Notes: a model not told the origin generated them from the sequence alone. 64,000 nt of DNA from Citrobacter sp. RHB25-C09 (GCF_013836145.1 NZ_CP057483.1:2170001-2234000); one strand, 5' to 3'; positions 34,591 through 44,330 are shown, numbered from the stretch's first letter. Translations and numbers: made by a program.

Positions 34591-35259
34591 CTACTTTCTG
34601 TTGATATCAAACATGGTGGCATCTGTCGCCATGTCATCAACAACTCTCTTCAGGTTATCAAACGCCATTGGCGTGTTTTGGTTATTCAGGTCTTTACCTT
34701 CACCCTGACGAACCACTTTGATTACGGGCTTATTGGTTGCCGCGTCAATTAACTCACCTTCAAAGTAAAGATGGGTATCCATGGTACGGTGACCGGTTGC
34801 CATTTGCGTTCCGGCGACCACCAGCGCAACGGGCACCACTTCATAGAACTGCAGCCCTTCTTTGCTGGTATCGACACCGGTGATAGCGCCGCGGAAAATC
34901 AGGCTACGCGGGCCTGGCCTGGTCACCAAGGGTTTGCGCTGCTCCACGGCAGTCTTCATTTTTGTATTGGTATAACTTAATAACTGATCGAGGACTTTCT
35001 GGCCCACCTGCGTAGTCGGTTTCGGCGCAGGATAGTAAGTAATCGGATTCCATACGATATTGTCGTATTTCGAATCGCTGTAGTTAGGGTCTACCCAACG
35101 CAGCACCGGCTGACCGGTTGCAGATTTTGTTTCCTGCAAACCGGAGTAATCTTTCAAAAAACCAGAGTATTTATCAGGCTGTGTGATTTTAGACGCACAG
35201 CCGGATAAGGCCAATAAACCAGCAAGCGCGGCAACTTTAAATAAAGTTTCAGTACGCAT
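34591..35259 (-). CDS. ydcL: Outer-membrane-type lipoprotein YdcL (DUF3313)
   Basis: A 222-residue lipoprotein. The signal peptide ends in a lipobox (LLALSGC, Cys21), followed by ASKITQPDKYSGFL. Residue +2 after Cys is Ala, so outer-membrane sorting is expected. The body matches DUF3313: LRWVDPNYSDSKYDNIVWNPITYYP and GLQFYEVVPVALVVAGTQMATGHRTMDTHLYFEGEL. Length and sequence are as in E. coli YdcL. Function unknown; E. coli expression studies link it to stationary phase or envelope conditions only loosely. Confidence 0.93.
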   Translation of the reverse strand: MRTETLFKVAALAGLLALSGCASKITQPDKYSGFLKDYSGLQETKSATGQPVLRWVDPNYSDSKYDNIVWNPITYYPAPKPTTQVGQKVLDQLLSYTNTKMKTAVEQRKPLVTRPGPRSLIFRGAITGVDTSKEGLQFYEVVPVALVVAGTQMATGHRTMDTHLYFEGELIDAATNKPVIKVVRQGEGKDLNNQNTPMAFDNLKRVVDDMATDATMFDINRK

Positions 35260-35355
35260 GGATCGATCCCTTAGAATATGCAGATATGCATGGGAAAGAG
35301 TAGCAAAGAGATTTAATTTGCGATGTACTAAAAATGGTAATTAAGCAAAATTTTT

Positions 35356-35393
35356 TTCAGCGCTTAAAGTCCGGAAAAAGACTGAGCGCTGAA
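35356..35393. repeat. Inverted repeat between ydcL and tehB
   Basis: Arms TTCAGCGCT (35356-35364) and AGCGCTGAA (35385-35393) around a 20-base loop, just past the tehB stop on the minus strand. It is followed in that direction by AAAAAAATTTTG, so it is not a textbook terminator, but its position suggests a role at the tehB 3' end. Confidence 0.45.
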
Positions 35394-35413
35394 GGAGTTA
35401 CCGGCAGGCTGGC

Positions 35414-36010
35414 TTAGGCTTTTTTTTGTGCAAGCAGTGTGGCAAAACGTAACTTGATCCGGTTGCCATTTTCATCGGTGCGGTGTAATTCGCCGACTTC
35501 TTCATTATATTTCAGCAAATCCCAGCCCTCGTAATAACGACGCAGTTCCCCTTCTTTAAAAGCAAAGGGAAAGCCGACGGTGCAGGGAAAGTCCTCGGTA
35601 TCCATCGCCGCAACAATCAGGTTATAACCCCCCACTTTGGTACAGCGCTGCATATTAGCAATCAGACCCGGGATCGTCTTCGCCTCCAGGAACATCAGTA
35701 CAACGGTAGAAAGGATGAAATCATACTCACCTTCAAAGGTGAGCGTATTGAGATCCTTGACCGCGGTCTGGAGATTATCCAGCCCCTCTGCGACCTTGAT
35801 GCGCTCAACATTTGCGATACTCATCGCGTTTTTATCCCAGGCGGTAACGTCATAACCGTTTGCCGCAAGATAAAGGCTATTGCGACCATTACCGCAGCCC
35901 AAATCTAACGTTTTACCCGGTTTAACCACCTTTACTGCTTCCAGCACCTCGGAGTGCGTGCGGGTTAAATCGTATTTTTCCGTAAAATAATTTTCGTCAC
36001 GAAGGGTCAT
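35414..36010 (-). CDS. tehB: Tellurite methyltransferase TehB
   Basis: A 198-residue SAM-dependent methyltransferase. Motif I is TLDLGCGNGRNSLYLAANGYDVTAWD (about residues 34-59), with ILSTVVLMFLE in the motif IV region. It methylates or volatilises tellurite and confers resistance with TehA at high dosage; the natural substrate is uncertain. The ATG overlaps the tehA stop by one base (TAATG), so the two are cotranslated. Confidence 0.94.
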   Translation of the reverse strand: MTLRDENYFTEKYDLTRTHSEVLEAVKVVKPGKTLDLGCGNGRNSLYLAANGYDVTAWDKNAMSIANVERIKVAEGLDNLQTAVKDLNTLTFEGEYDFILSTVVLMFLEAKTIPGLIANMQRCTKVGGYNLIVAAMDTEDFPCTVGFPFAFKEGELRRYYEGWDLLKYNEEVGELHRTDENGNRIKLRFATLLAQKKA

Positions 36011-37011
36011 TATTTGTCCTCAGATTTCAGTAATGCAGTTCGTTCTGTGCGAATAAGCAATTTCCCCTGCAGCAACAGTGCGAAGGTCCGAACCAGCAAT
36101 AACGCGATAATCGCATTGGTAAAAATAAACAGCGGCACAGCGAGCGTATGGAAAAAGCCAGATTCGCTGGCATGTCCCAGATGTAAGCCTGTCGTCGCCA
36201 GCGCCGAGACGCCGAACGAAAAGCTCCAGAACGACGCATTAAAGGGCTGTGAGAGATACCAGGGCATCAGGCGCAACATAAACAACAACTGGAGTAACCC
36301 GTAGCCGAACAGCATTTTTGCCAGCGTGTCGGCTTCCCCGCCATTCACGCTGAGCCAGGCACTACAGGCAACCAGCGCAGGCGCAAGTTGAATACCTAAC
36401 GACGTACGCAGCGCGGTCGGTAATTCACCGACACTACGCAACCGTTGCAGGATCACCGGTTCAAGGCTGAGCCAGGAGAATACCCCTGCCCCCAAAAAGA
36501 CTAAACCAGCATCGTTATACCCCAGCGCGCCACAAGCCATTGCACTGATAAAATTATTCGCTACGGTAGGCAAATACAGACCGGGCGTGGTCGCCTCTTC
36601 CGGATGTGAACCGCGCCAGAGTCCTGCCGTCTGCCAGGCGGCATAGAGCAGTTGGATCACAACACCAATGATAAACAGCCCCACCGCCAAAGGGTGAAAC
36701 CAGGGAACAAACCCGATGGCGACCAGCATGGTGGTCGCCGGAAACAGACTCACAAAGCTACTCATCACCGGGTGGCGAATCTCTGCCAGTACGCTGTACG
36801 GGAAGCGTAGCAAACGGGTGATAAAAGCCAGGGTAAGCAATCCCCAGATGACCATGGCGAGGATAACCAGCGCGTCACCGGGCAAGCGACTCACAGGCCA
36901 GATCTGACTGGCATAGCGCCAGGCAAAACCCATTCCAATCGTCCCAAGCACCATGCCGAAGTAGCCGGCTGGTAGGTTCAGGACATCATCTCGCGGTTTA
37001 TTTGCACTCAT
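36010..37011 (-). CDS. tehA: Tellurite-resistance/C4-dicarboxylate-type membrane protein TehA
   Basis: A 333-residue membrane protein of the TDT/SLAC1 family with ten transmembrane helices, forming a trimeric anion channel in structural homologues. Typical segments: NLPAGYFGMVLGTIGMGFAWRYA near residues 12-32, the ATTMLVAIGFVPW helix, and FNASFWSFSFGVSALATTGLHLG. It heads the tehAB operon. The promoter region to the divergent ydcK is 113 bases. Confidence 0.93.
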   Translation of the reverse strand: MSANKPRDDVLNLPAGYFGMVLGTIGMGFAWRYASQIWPVSRLPGDALVILAMVIWGLLTLAFITRLLRFPYSVLAEIRHPVMSSFVSLFPATTMLVAIGFVPWFHPLAVGLFIIGVVIQLLYAAWQTAGLWRGSHPEEATTPGLYLPTVANNFISAMACGALGYNDAGLVFLGAGVFSWLSLEPVILQRLRSVGELPTALRTSLGIQLAPALVACSAWLSVNGGEADTLAKMLFGYGLLQLLFMLRLMPWYLSQPFNASFWSFSFGVSALATTGLHLGHASESGFFHTLAVPLFIFTNAIIALLLVRTFALLLQGKLLIRTERTALLKSEDK

Positions 37012-37124
37012 TTTTGTTTATTTTTTAAAGTATATTTGAAATGCATTTTATGGAATTTCATCCGGTTTAGCCAGCGGCGCAAATTTTGCTACGTTTATAC
37101 TAAGCGATTAACCGGAAACCCCCT

Positions 37125-38105
37125 ATGCACAAATACCGATTAAGCGACGCACAGCGCGCGTTCAGCTATCAGGAAAATGGTGTTAAGAAGAATATCTTAC
37201 TGCGTCAAATTATCGCCCTGCGCGATTTTAGTGACGTCAAGGCAGGCGAACGCGGTGGCTGGATAGATGATATCAGCGCTCTGTCTCAGGACGGCAACTG
37301 CTGGATTTACGACGAGAACAGCCTCGCTTTTTCCGGCACGGTCATTTCTGGTAATGTACGCATTACCCAACCCTGTCTTATCCATGACAACGTCCGGATC
37401 ACAAATAATGTGTGGATTGACCAGGCGGAACTCAGTCATGGTGTCAAAATAAGTGACAACGTCACAGTGCAAAATGCAATAGTACGGGGACACTGCCACC
37501 TTTTTGGCGACGCGCGAATATTGCACCATTCTGAAATCGTCGCCGCGCGTGGCTTAACGGTCGAAAATGACCAGTTCCTGCAGATTTACGATCGCGCGAC
37601 CGTGAGTAACTCACGTATCGTGCATCAGGCACAGATCTATGGCGACGCCATTATCAATTATGCATTCATCGAACATCGGGCTGAAGTTTTTGACTTTGCC
37701 CTCATTGAGGGCAACAGCGAAAACAACGTCTGGGTCTGTGATTGCGCAAAGGTCTACGGCCGTGCGCGCGTCATTGCGGGTCTTGAGGAGGATGCCATCC
37801 CGACCCTGCGCTACAGCTCACAGGTCGCCGAGCAGGCAACGGTAGAGGGGAACTGCGTGCTGAAGCATCATGTGCTTGTGGGTGGCAATGCGGTACTGCG
37901 CGGCGGACCAATTCTGCTCGACGATCATATTTTGATTGAAGGTGAAGTGCGTATACTGGGGGAAGTACTGGTGGAAAATCACGTCGATATCCGTGGCCAG
38001 ACAACCGTTGAAGCAACCCCAGATGCGGCCATTCACCTGCGAGGCCCCAAAGTCCTGGACGGTGAGATGTATATCACTCGGACGCCGCTGGTCGGGTCAA
38101 TCTGA
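37125..38105 (+). CDS. ydcK: YdcK, hexapeptide-repeat protein
   Basis: A 326-residue soluble protein matching E. coli YdcK. Most of it is made of hexapeptide-like repeats (for example LIHDNVRITNNVWIDQAELS, GVKISDNVTVQNAIV and HILIEGEVRILGEVLVENHV), giving a left-handed beta-helix as in acyltransferases and gamma-carbonic anhydrases. No histidine/aspartate catalytic set is obvious to me, so enzyme status is uncertain. It is divergent from tehA and its end overlaps the convergent rimL by 9 bases. Confidence 0.9.
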   Translation: MHKYRLSDAQRAFSYQENGVKKNILLRQIIALRDFSDVKAGERGGWIDDISALSQDGNCWIYDENSLAFSGTVISGNVRITQPCLIHDNVRITNNVWIDQAELSHGVKISDNVTVQNAIVRGHCHLFGDARILHHSEIVAARGLTVENDQFLQIYDRATVSNSRIVHQAQIYGDAIINYAFIEHRAEVFDFALIEGNSENNVWVCDCAKVYGRARVIAGLEEDAIPTLRYSSQVAEQATVEGNCVLKHHVLVGGNAVLRGGPILLDDHILIEGEVRILGEVLVENHVDIRGQTTVEATPDAAIHLRGPKVLDGEMYITRTPLVGSI

Positions 38106-38642
38106 AGCGGCGTCAACAATTCGCGCGTATATGTTCACGTCATCGTAGCGACCGTTGAGAAATTCGGCCTGCTTCATACAGCCTTCCAGCGCAAAGCCAT
38201 TGCGCCGTGCCACCTGATTACTGGCCTGGTTTTCAACCCGACATCGAATGACAAAGCGTCGGATTTCACCGCGTTTCGCGTAGTGCTGGATTAGACTTTC
38301 TAACGCCTGTGACATAATCCCCTTTCCCTGATGCTCCTCATCCAGCCAGTAGCCGATCCAGGCCGCTTTATTGAGAGGCTCAATCTGATTAAATGACAGC
38401 ACGCCCGCCATCTCATCATCGGCAAAAATCAGATACATCTTTGCATAGCCACGCTGGTGCAACATCATATTGCCCTGCACGGTCTTACGCGTATCCTCTG
38501 CGGAATGAACGTACTGCGGCCAGTCGAGCGACCGTTGCAGCCAGTCACGATTTTTAACCACCAGATGGTACAAATCTGTCGCGTGCCCCTCATCCACGGC
38601 GCGCAGCTCCACGGTGTCGTTCACCTTGATCGTTTCAGGCAT
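38097..38642 (-). CDS. rimL: Ribosomal protein L12 serine N-acetyltransferase RimL
   Basis: A 181-residue GNAT enzyme that acetylates the N-terminal serine of ribosomal protein L12, turning it into L7. The acetyl-CoA motif A is YWLDEEHQGKGIMSQALESLI (about residues 93-113), followed by NQASNQVARRNGFALEGCMKQAEFLNGRYDDVNIYA, typical of the RimJ/RimL group. It converges on ydcK with a 9-base overlap. Confidence 0.93.
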   Translation of the reverse strand: MPETIKVNDTVELRAVDEGHATDLYHLVVKNRDWLQRSLDWPQYVHSAEDTRKTVQGNMMLHQRGYAKMYLIFADDEMAGVLSFNQIEPLNKAAWIGYWLDEEHQGKGIMSQALESLIQHYAKRGEIRRFVIRCRVENQASNQVARRNGFALEGCMKQAEFLNGRYDDVNIYARIVDAASD

Positions 38643-38675
38643 TGTCTTCTTCCCTTCAGTTAATTCATGTTGAGC

Positions 38676-38714
38676 TTAAAGCAAAAGGGCCTCCCGCGCA
38701 GCAGGAAGCCCTTT
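38676..38714 (-). terminator. Terminator of ydcH
   Basis: On the minus strand AAAGGGC...GCCCTTT (arms 38708-38714 and 38684-38690) encloses a further TTCC/GGGA-paired region and is followed by TTGCTTT. It lies 22 bases downstream of the ydcH stop. Confidence 0.75.
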
Positions 38715-38736
38715 ATCAGGTCAGGAACCGTTCAGA

Positions 38737-38961
38737 CTAGCTTTCGCTGATGCTCTCTTTTTGCAAGATTTTGAGCATATCGTCCTTTAACTGGAGTTTC
38801 TGTTTTTTCAGACGCACGACATCGAGACTGTATCCCCGACCATCGGAACCTTCCAGCCTGGCGATTTCATGATCAAGGCTATTGTGTTTTTCGAAGAGAG
38901 ACAAAAAGCGAGGATTCTCGGTTTTAAGTCGGGAAATCAGATCTCTGTATTCTGGAAACAT
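38737..38961 (-). CDS. ydcH: Small coiled-coil protein YdcH (DUF465)
   Basis: A 74-residue DUF465 protein, a helical hairpin predicted to form a coiled coil (FPEYRDLISRLKTENPRF, then NSLDHEIARLEGSDGRG and VVRLKKQKLQLKDDMLKIL). The same size and position as E. coli YdcH, downstream of opgD. The function is unknown. Confidence 0.92.
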   Translation of the reverse strand: MFPEYRDLISRLKTENPRFLSLFEKHNSLDHEIARLEGSDGRGYSLDVVRLKKQKLQLKDDMLKILQKESISES

Positions 38962-39129
38962 ACGCTCTCCCTGTTAGTGGCCAACTGTGGTGTACAAGAA
39001 ATACACACCTTCAGCTTACTCATTTGGCTTAGGGAAAAATGCGAACAGGATCGTGTTTAATTCGGCTACAGATATTTCCTGTCACTCTTTTTGACGCCCT
39101 CTGGTATGCGCAAAGGGCGTCACAACGCA

Positions 39130-40785
39130 TTAACGCATAATGCGGTCGTCAACGTAATTACGTTTATCCGGCGCAGGCGGGAAGTACTGATAAAGCCAGG
39201 TTTCGCTGATAGCCTCCCCCTGACAGCGCAGGAACATCCGCATATCTACTGGTTCGGTTGAATCTGACGTGGGATACCAGTCAAACTGGATACGATAACC
39301 ATCGAACGGCTCTACATACAGAATTTCAATCTGCTTCGCTTCACCGCTGGAAAGCGTAATCACCGGCTCAATGCCCTTAGGCGCAGCCGCTTTCAGATCG
39401 CCCCCCACGAAATCGACAGCAAACCGACGCGCCCATTTCTCCGGATAATGCTCTCCCGGCGCCCAGCCTTCCGGGAAGCCGCCCATGCCGGTGCGGGTCG
39501 CCATCACGCGCGCCAGCGGTGAACGGACTGGTGGCTGTGCGCTCCAGTAAAGGCGGTACTCGAACGCCAGTTCATCACCTGCTTCAATGGCTTTTTCCGG
39601 CTGCCAGAAACAGACCACGTTATCCAGCGTTTCGCCGGTGGTCGGGATTTCCATCAGGCCAATGGTCCCTTTCCCCCATTTATTACGCGGTTCAACCCAC
39701 AGGCTCGGCCGTTTGTTATACCAGCCCATGATGTCCTGATAGTGCGTGAAATCACGATCCAGCTGCAGCAAACCAAACCCTTTCGGGTTGTTGTCGGTAT
39801 AGGCGTTAAACTGCAATTTCTGCGGATTGTTCAAAGGACGACAAATCCACTCACCGTTGCCGCGCCACATAGCCAGGCGATCGGAATCATGAATTTGCGG
39901 GTGAATGGTGTCACACATGCGACGCTCGTTATTACCACAGCTGAACATACTGGTCATTGGCGCAATGCCCAACTGTTTGATGTCTTTACGCGCATACAGG
40001 CGATTTTCAACGTCCATGATCACCTGACTCTTCTCGCAGTGAATCACGAATTTATACGCGCCGGTGATACTTGGGCTATCCAGCAACGCGTAAACGGTAA
40101 ACGTTGTGGCGCCAGGTTTTACTGTGTCAAACCAGAAGGCTGTGAAATCCGGGAACTCTTCTTTGGTATCGGTATAGGTATCGATCGCCAGACCGCGTGC
40201 GGACAAACCGTACTGATAGGTATCATCTACCGCACGGAAATAGCTGGCCCCAAGGAAGGAAACGACATCACGACGCGCAAGTTCCGGGGCCTTAAAAACG
40301 CGAAAACCAGCGAATCCGAGATCGGTTTGCCCTTCCAGTTGTTTGGTATCAACACCCGCATCGTTGTATTTAAACAGCTCCGGGCGGAAGTGAATTTCAC
40401 GCGCCAGATGAGTGCTGGAATCTACCGAGAACATCCGCACGCGGCGACGGAACCCCATCCCAACGTGGAAGAACTGCGCGTCCAGTTGACGCCCTTCAAC
40501 ATTGTTCCATAATGACTGCGCCGCATCATACTGAATGCTGTTGTAAGCCTGTGGCGTCAGGTTAGCCAGGGTGTTGGGCAACGCGCGCGGCGTTCCGCCC
40601 CAGGGCTTTTGGGCCAGGTCATGCGCCATTGATTGCAGCACAGAAAAGTCAAAGCGTACGGAGTTTCCGTCCGCGATGTCCGAATCTGCCGCATAGGCTG
40701 CTTGTGAAAAGAGTGAAGCAATACCACTGGTACCGCACACGGCGGCCATTGCCATTGAACCTTTAATAAATCGTCTGCGATTCAT
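39130..40785 (-). CDS. opgD: Periplasmic glucan biosynthesis protein OpgD (MdoD)
   Basis: A 551-residue periplasmic protein controlling the backbone structure of osmoregulated periplasmic glucans; a paralogue of OpgG. The N-terminus is a Tat signal (RRRFIKG twin-arginine motif, then SMAMAAVCGTSGIASLF, cleavage about AYA-ADSD). The two-domain OpgG/OpgD body is recognised by VRFDFSVLQSMAHDLAQKPW, GMGFRRRVRMFSVD and MTSMFSCGNNERR. It is followed on the same strand by ydcH after 168 bases, as in E. coli. Confidence 0.95.
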   Translation of the reverse strand: MNRRRFIKGSMAMAAVCGTSGIASLFSQAAYAADSDIADGNSVRFDFSVLQSMAHDLAQKPWGGTPRALPNTLANLTPQAYNSIQYDAAQSLWNNVEGRQLDAQFFHVGMGFRRRVRMFSVDSSTHLAREIHFRPELFKYNDAGVDTKQLEGQTDLGFAGFRVFKAPELARRDVVSFLGASYFRAVDDTYQYGLSARGLAIDTYTDTKEEFPDFTAFWFDTVKPGATTFTVYALLDSPSITGAYKFVIHCEKSQVIMDVENRLYARKDIKQLGIAPMTSMFSCGNNERRMCDTIHPQIHDSDRLAMWRGNGEWICRPLNNPQKLQFNAYTDNNPKGFGLLQLDRDFTHYQDIMGWYNKRPSLWVEPRNKWGKGTIGLMEIPTTGETLDNVVCFWQPEKAIEAGDELAFEYRLYWSAQPPVRSPLARVMATRTGMGGFPEGWAPGEHYPEKWARRFAVDFVGGDLKAAAPKGIEPVITLSSGEAKQIEILYVEPFDGYRIQFDWYPTSDSTEPVDMRMFLRCQGEAISETWLYQYFPPAPDKRNYVDDRIMR

Positions 40786-41005
40786 GCCTGAAAATCAGTC
40801 CTTCTGGTCGTGTAAATGGTCCCGCGCCGGTGCTTATCAGCGGCAAGAGGTTGCATAATTCTGAGCGCCCACTCTAGACAAAAATCATTAATAATCCAAT
40901 TGTTGAGCGCTGATAATCTGCGCAAAACGGAAAATATTTTGTGTCGATAAGAACAGACCGAATCGCAGGTAAAGCTATGCGCGTAAACTTTCAACGTTTG
41001 TCATG

Positions 41006-42514
41006 CTAATCAAGGCTGACATGATGAGCCATGACCCGTTTGAACAGCGCCAGTCGGGCGCGCATAAAGCGGTTTTCAACGCGAAAGCCCGCATGCTTGT
41101 GCAGCCCCATACGCAGTAATCGATCGCGCCCCTGAACACAGGCCGGCCAACGCACCGGTCCGTCTAGCGTATCGCACGTGCGACTTGCATGTCGGGCAAA
41201 ATTCACCCAGTAGTCGGCAACCTGAGCGGCAAATGCACGATCGTTCCCGTTCACATAATTCCGCGACGGTTCGGCAAGCATCAGCGTATCAAAGACATAC
41301 GGGACTTCATTACCATGCCAGGCACCGTTGGGGTAGGTTTCATGTTCCGATTCCGCGACATAGTCAAACCAGTAGCGCCAGCAGGGTTCGCCAACCCGCT
41401 GCTGCGCCTGCATTACCACATAACCCAGCGCAGTGAACGCCATGTCCCGACAGACCTGCCGCCCAAGCTCTTCATCTCCCTTCACACCCGGATAAAGCAG
41501 TTTAATAATCCCCAGACCAAGACGCTGCTCCCGGCGGATTTTGGCGATTTGTCCGGCAAGGTCGACACCAAAAACCGCCATGACGCTGGCTTCGTCGCTA
41601 TTTGAACCTATCATGATGGGCACCGGATGGTGACGGGCGGCTAAAAAAACGTCCAGCATCGGTTCGGGTAATACCGCATCGCCGGAGACAGGCGTCGGCG
41701 CAATTTTCAACGGTGCAGTCAACGGCCAGAAGGCCTCGGGTGGAATGGCACGGAGCTGTTCAGTGGTGGCCTGATGTAAACCAAAATGTTCCGCCAGGGC
41801 AACGCCATTCTCCAGCGCAGTCTCGCGCGGGGTATCCGGTAAGGTATAGCCGCTCTGGATAATCGCTTTATGAAAAAGCCCCTTACCGAGCGGCGATGCT
41901 AACAGCGAGAGTACACTACGGGCACCTGCCGATTCACCAAACAGCGTGACGTTTTCAGGATCGCCGCCAAATACAGCAATATTCTTCTGCACCCAACGCA
42001 GCGCAGCGATCTGATCGAGTAGCGCGAAATTATTGATTTTTTCACCCGCTTCATCGTCCAGCGCCGGGTGAGCAAAGAACCCGAGATGTCCAAGGCGATA
42101 ATTAACCGTCACGACCACAACGTCGCGCTTAGCCAGGGCAACGCCGTCGTAAGGCGGCAGGCTACCCGCGCCAATGGTGAAACCGCCACCGTGTAACCAG
42201 ACCATGACCGGAAGCCGTTGTTGACGCACGCCAGGCGACCATACATTGAGATACAGACAGTCTTCAGAAAACGCGCCGGGATCGCCGCCGCCGAGTTCCT
42301 TGCAGTACTCAATATCCTGCCAACTGGCACAGGAAAAAGTGTTGGCGTCTCGAATGTCTGACCAGGGCATAACCGGCTGCGGAGCGCGCCAGCGCAGTTC
42401 GCCTGTTGGCGGCGCGGCGTAGGGAATACCGCGCCAGATGAGAATGTCGTCCTGAACGACACCCCTCAATTTACCCTGAGCTGTTTCTGCCAGCGGAAGG
42501 TGGGACTCGATCAT
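41006..42514 (-). CDS. Type-B carboxylesterase
   Basis: A 502-residue alpha/beta hydrolase of the carboxylesterase B family. Visible motifs: oxyanion hole VWLHGGGFTIGAG (about residue 105), the EDCLYLNVWSP signature, nucleophile elbow FGESAGARSVLSLL (Ser about 193) and the Glu region SNSDEASVMAVFG; the C-terminal histidine probably lies in NGAWHGNEVPYVFD. It hydrolyses esters; the natural substrate is not evident. There is no signal peptide, so it is cytoplasmic. K-12 has no gene between opgD and ydcJ, so it is an accessory gene. Confidence 0.9.
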   Translation of the reverse strand: MIESHLPLAETAQGKLRGVVQDDILIWRGIPYAAPPTGELRWRAPQPVMPWSDIRDANTFSCASWQDIEYCKELGGGDPGAFSEDCLYLNVWSPGVRQQRLPVMVWLHGGGFTIGAGSLPPYDGVALAKRDVVVVTVNYRLGHLGFFAHPALDDEAGEKINNFALLDQIAALRWVQKNIAVFGGDPENVTLFGESAGARSVLSLLASPLGKGLFHKAIIQSGYTLPDTPRETALENGVALAEHFGLHQATTEQLRAIPPEAFWPLTAPLKIAPTPVSGDAVLPEPMLDVFLAARHHPVPIMIGSNSDEASVMAVFGVDLAGQIAKIRREQRLGLGIIKLLYPGVKGDEELGRQVCRDMAFTALGYVVMQAQQRVGEPCWRYWFDYVAESEHETYPNGAWHGNEVPYVFDTLMLAEPSRNYVNGNDRAFAAQVADYWVNFARHASRTCDTLDGPVRWPACVQGRDRLLRMGLHKHAGFRVENRFMRARLALFKRVMAHHVSLD

Positions 42515-42559
42515 ATCCTTGCAAACCCGTTAACCGTAGATTGCAACAGGATACCTTGA

Positions 42560-43903
42560 TTAAAGTAAGCCGCAACGCCGTTTACTGCGTTCTTCCGCCT
42601 CCTGGTACAACGCAAACTCGTCATAGACCGGACAGCCTAACGCTTGCTCAAACGCCTCACGACTGGCATTACCGTGGCTGCGTGCCTGCGTTTCATTACC
42701 CAGATTGGACTGAAAAATGCCGGCAGCACTGACTGGCAGAAAATCTTCATAAGTGATGGGTTGCGCCACCACCCAGCCGCGTTCAATGTGTGGTTGGGGA
42801 TCATCCCCCGGATGAATGGCATTTCGATGCGCCTCGCCCGAAGGCGTCAGACGATAGCGGAACCAGGCCAGTCCCTGTTGGCGCAGCAGAAACTCGCTGT
42901 CCGGAAACGCCTTGAACGTTTCTTGCAGGTGCAACTGATGCGTCAGGTTGTCTTTACCGGTTCCGGCGCTATTCAATAATTCATCATACAGTCGACGTCC
43001 TTTCTGGGTCAGCGCCACCCCACGCTGCTCAATCTCACCGAAGCGCGCGGTGTGTGTGCCCTGCATTTCACCCGCAAATAACACAGGCTCCTCAAGCGCT
43101 TTAAAACTGGTCTGGCGTAAAAGAATGGGCACTTCACGACGCGGCGGACCTTCAATCAGAATTTTAGGCTCGATACCGCATTCGGGCATCATCGCTTGTA
43201 CCCGGTCGATATCGAGCGTTCTTGGGGTCAGGTGATTGATATGGCAGCCGGGGAAGCAGACGACGTCGGCGATCAGACGATGCTCGTTATGCAGCGCATG
43301 GTAGGTTTGCTCATCCACGGTGGCATGCCGGTGCCAGCGGAAAGTTTCCAGTGCTTCCCGTACAAATTCTTTAACCTGGGCGGCGGTAAATCCGCTTTGT
43401 GCATCCCAGAGGTCCAGCAGTTCCCGACAGCGTGGCGTGAAAATATCGCGCTGCGCGAGAATGTCTGCGGCGCGCTGACGCAATGACGCGTTCTCGATCA
43501 ACTCCAGACGCAATAGTGAGGTAAAGACACGAAACGGGTTGCGGCAAAGTGACGCGTCATCAATGGGACGAAATGCGGTGGAATGCACCGGCACGCCAGC
43601 CTGCGACAGATCGTAATAGCTGACCGGAAACATCCCCATAATCGCAAACATCCGGCGCAGGGTTGATAACTCCTCAGCCGTACCAACCCGGATCGCACCA
43701 TGTCGCTCGACGTTGAGTCGCGCCAGCTCATCCGCATTAGCCAGTTTTTCATGCAACGCGGGGTTATTTTCCAGAACGGCCAGATTCACATCAGCCACAA
43801 GATCGAGCAGCGTGCCGTATTGCGGAACTTCCTGCTGATACATTGCCGACATTGCCTGCGAAAAATGCTCCCGAATCTCATCTGCCGTGATGGTGTTCGC
43901 CAT
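42560..43903 (-). CDS. ydcJ: YdcJ, DUF1338 (VOC-like) metalloprotein
   Basis: A 447-residue protein of the DUF1338 family, related to the plastid FLO7 and to bacterial 2-oxoadipate dioxygenase/decarboxylase (HglS/YdcJ), which converts 2-oxoadipate to 2-hydroxyglutarate in lysine breakdown. The metal-site motifs fit: HGAIRVGT (His about 69), FPGCHINHLTPRTLDIDRV (His about 225), and a Glu toward the C-terminus. It is divergent from the LysR-type gene ydcI, a likely regulator. The enzymatic assignment comes from family knowledge of YdcJ homologues. Confidence 0.88.
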   Translation of the reverse strand: MANTITADEIREHFSQAMSAMYQQEVPQYGTLLDLVADVNLAVLENNPALHEKLANADELARLNVERHGAIRVGTAEELSTLRRMFAIMGMFPVSYYDLSQAGVPVHSTAFRPIDDASLCRNPFRVFTSLLRLELIENASLRQRAADILAQRDIFTPRCRELLDLWDAQSGFTAAQVKEFVREALETFRWHRHATVDEQTYHALHNEHRLIADVVCFPGCHINHLTPRTLDIDRVQAMMPECGIEPKILIEGPPRREVPILLRQTSFKALEEPVLFAGEMQGTHTARFGEIEQRGVALTQKGRRLYDELLNSAGTGKDNLTHQLHLQETFKAFPDSEFLLRQQGLAWFRYRLTPSGEAHRNAIHPGDDPQPHIERGWVVAQPITYEDFLPVSAAGIFQSNLGNETQARSHGNASREAFEQALGCPVYDEFALYQEAEERSKRRCGLL

Positions 43904-44330
43904 AATGTCATGCCTCCAGTGAATGTTACCTGGAGTTTAGAAAACGCTTTTCACTCTGGGGAGAAGAATTTACAAAGTGTGATCTCGCATGACATCAGTG
44001 TATCTTTTGGCCTTCCTGCACAGAGGCAACGTTTAATGTTGATCGGGGCCCAGATTACGTTCCAGCCACGGGAGAAACTGTTTTTTATTGCTTTCAGAAA
44101 GCGTATCTGGAGTGTTGTCGTCACGCCGTCAGCCAACGCGCAGTCATGAAGGCGATACAGAGGGTATCACTATGGGGATGACGGTGGCCGAGGACATGGA
44201 TCATTTTACACCCCGACTACGAAATCGCTGTTAGTTAAAAAGATTAAATGTTAATAATATTTTGCAATCAAGTTATCAAAAACAAACAACTTTACTTGTC
44301 ACCGGCACGGCTCTGTTTTTAACATCGCTT
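43904..44330. other. 427-base intergenic region between ydcJ and ydcI
   Basis: No convincing gene, palindrome or RNA structure is seen. The part nearest ydcI (44240-44330) is AT-rich with ATGTTAATAATATTTTGCAA and holds the likely ydcI promoter. A 61-codon frame on the minus strand (43951-44136) has no family resemblance and no good ribosome-binding site. Confidence 0.5.

Noticed and set aside
39093..39120. GACGCCC / GGGCGTC inverted repeat after opgD
   Set aside because: In the opgD direction it comes before reaching a T run and is instead followed by A residues; not convincing as a terminator.
43951..44136. 61-codon minus-strand frame between ydcJ and ydcI
   Set aside because: No ribosome-binding site, no family resemblance and unusual codon use; it is most likely chance in the promoter region.
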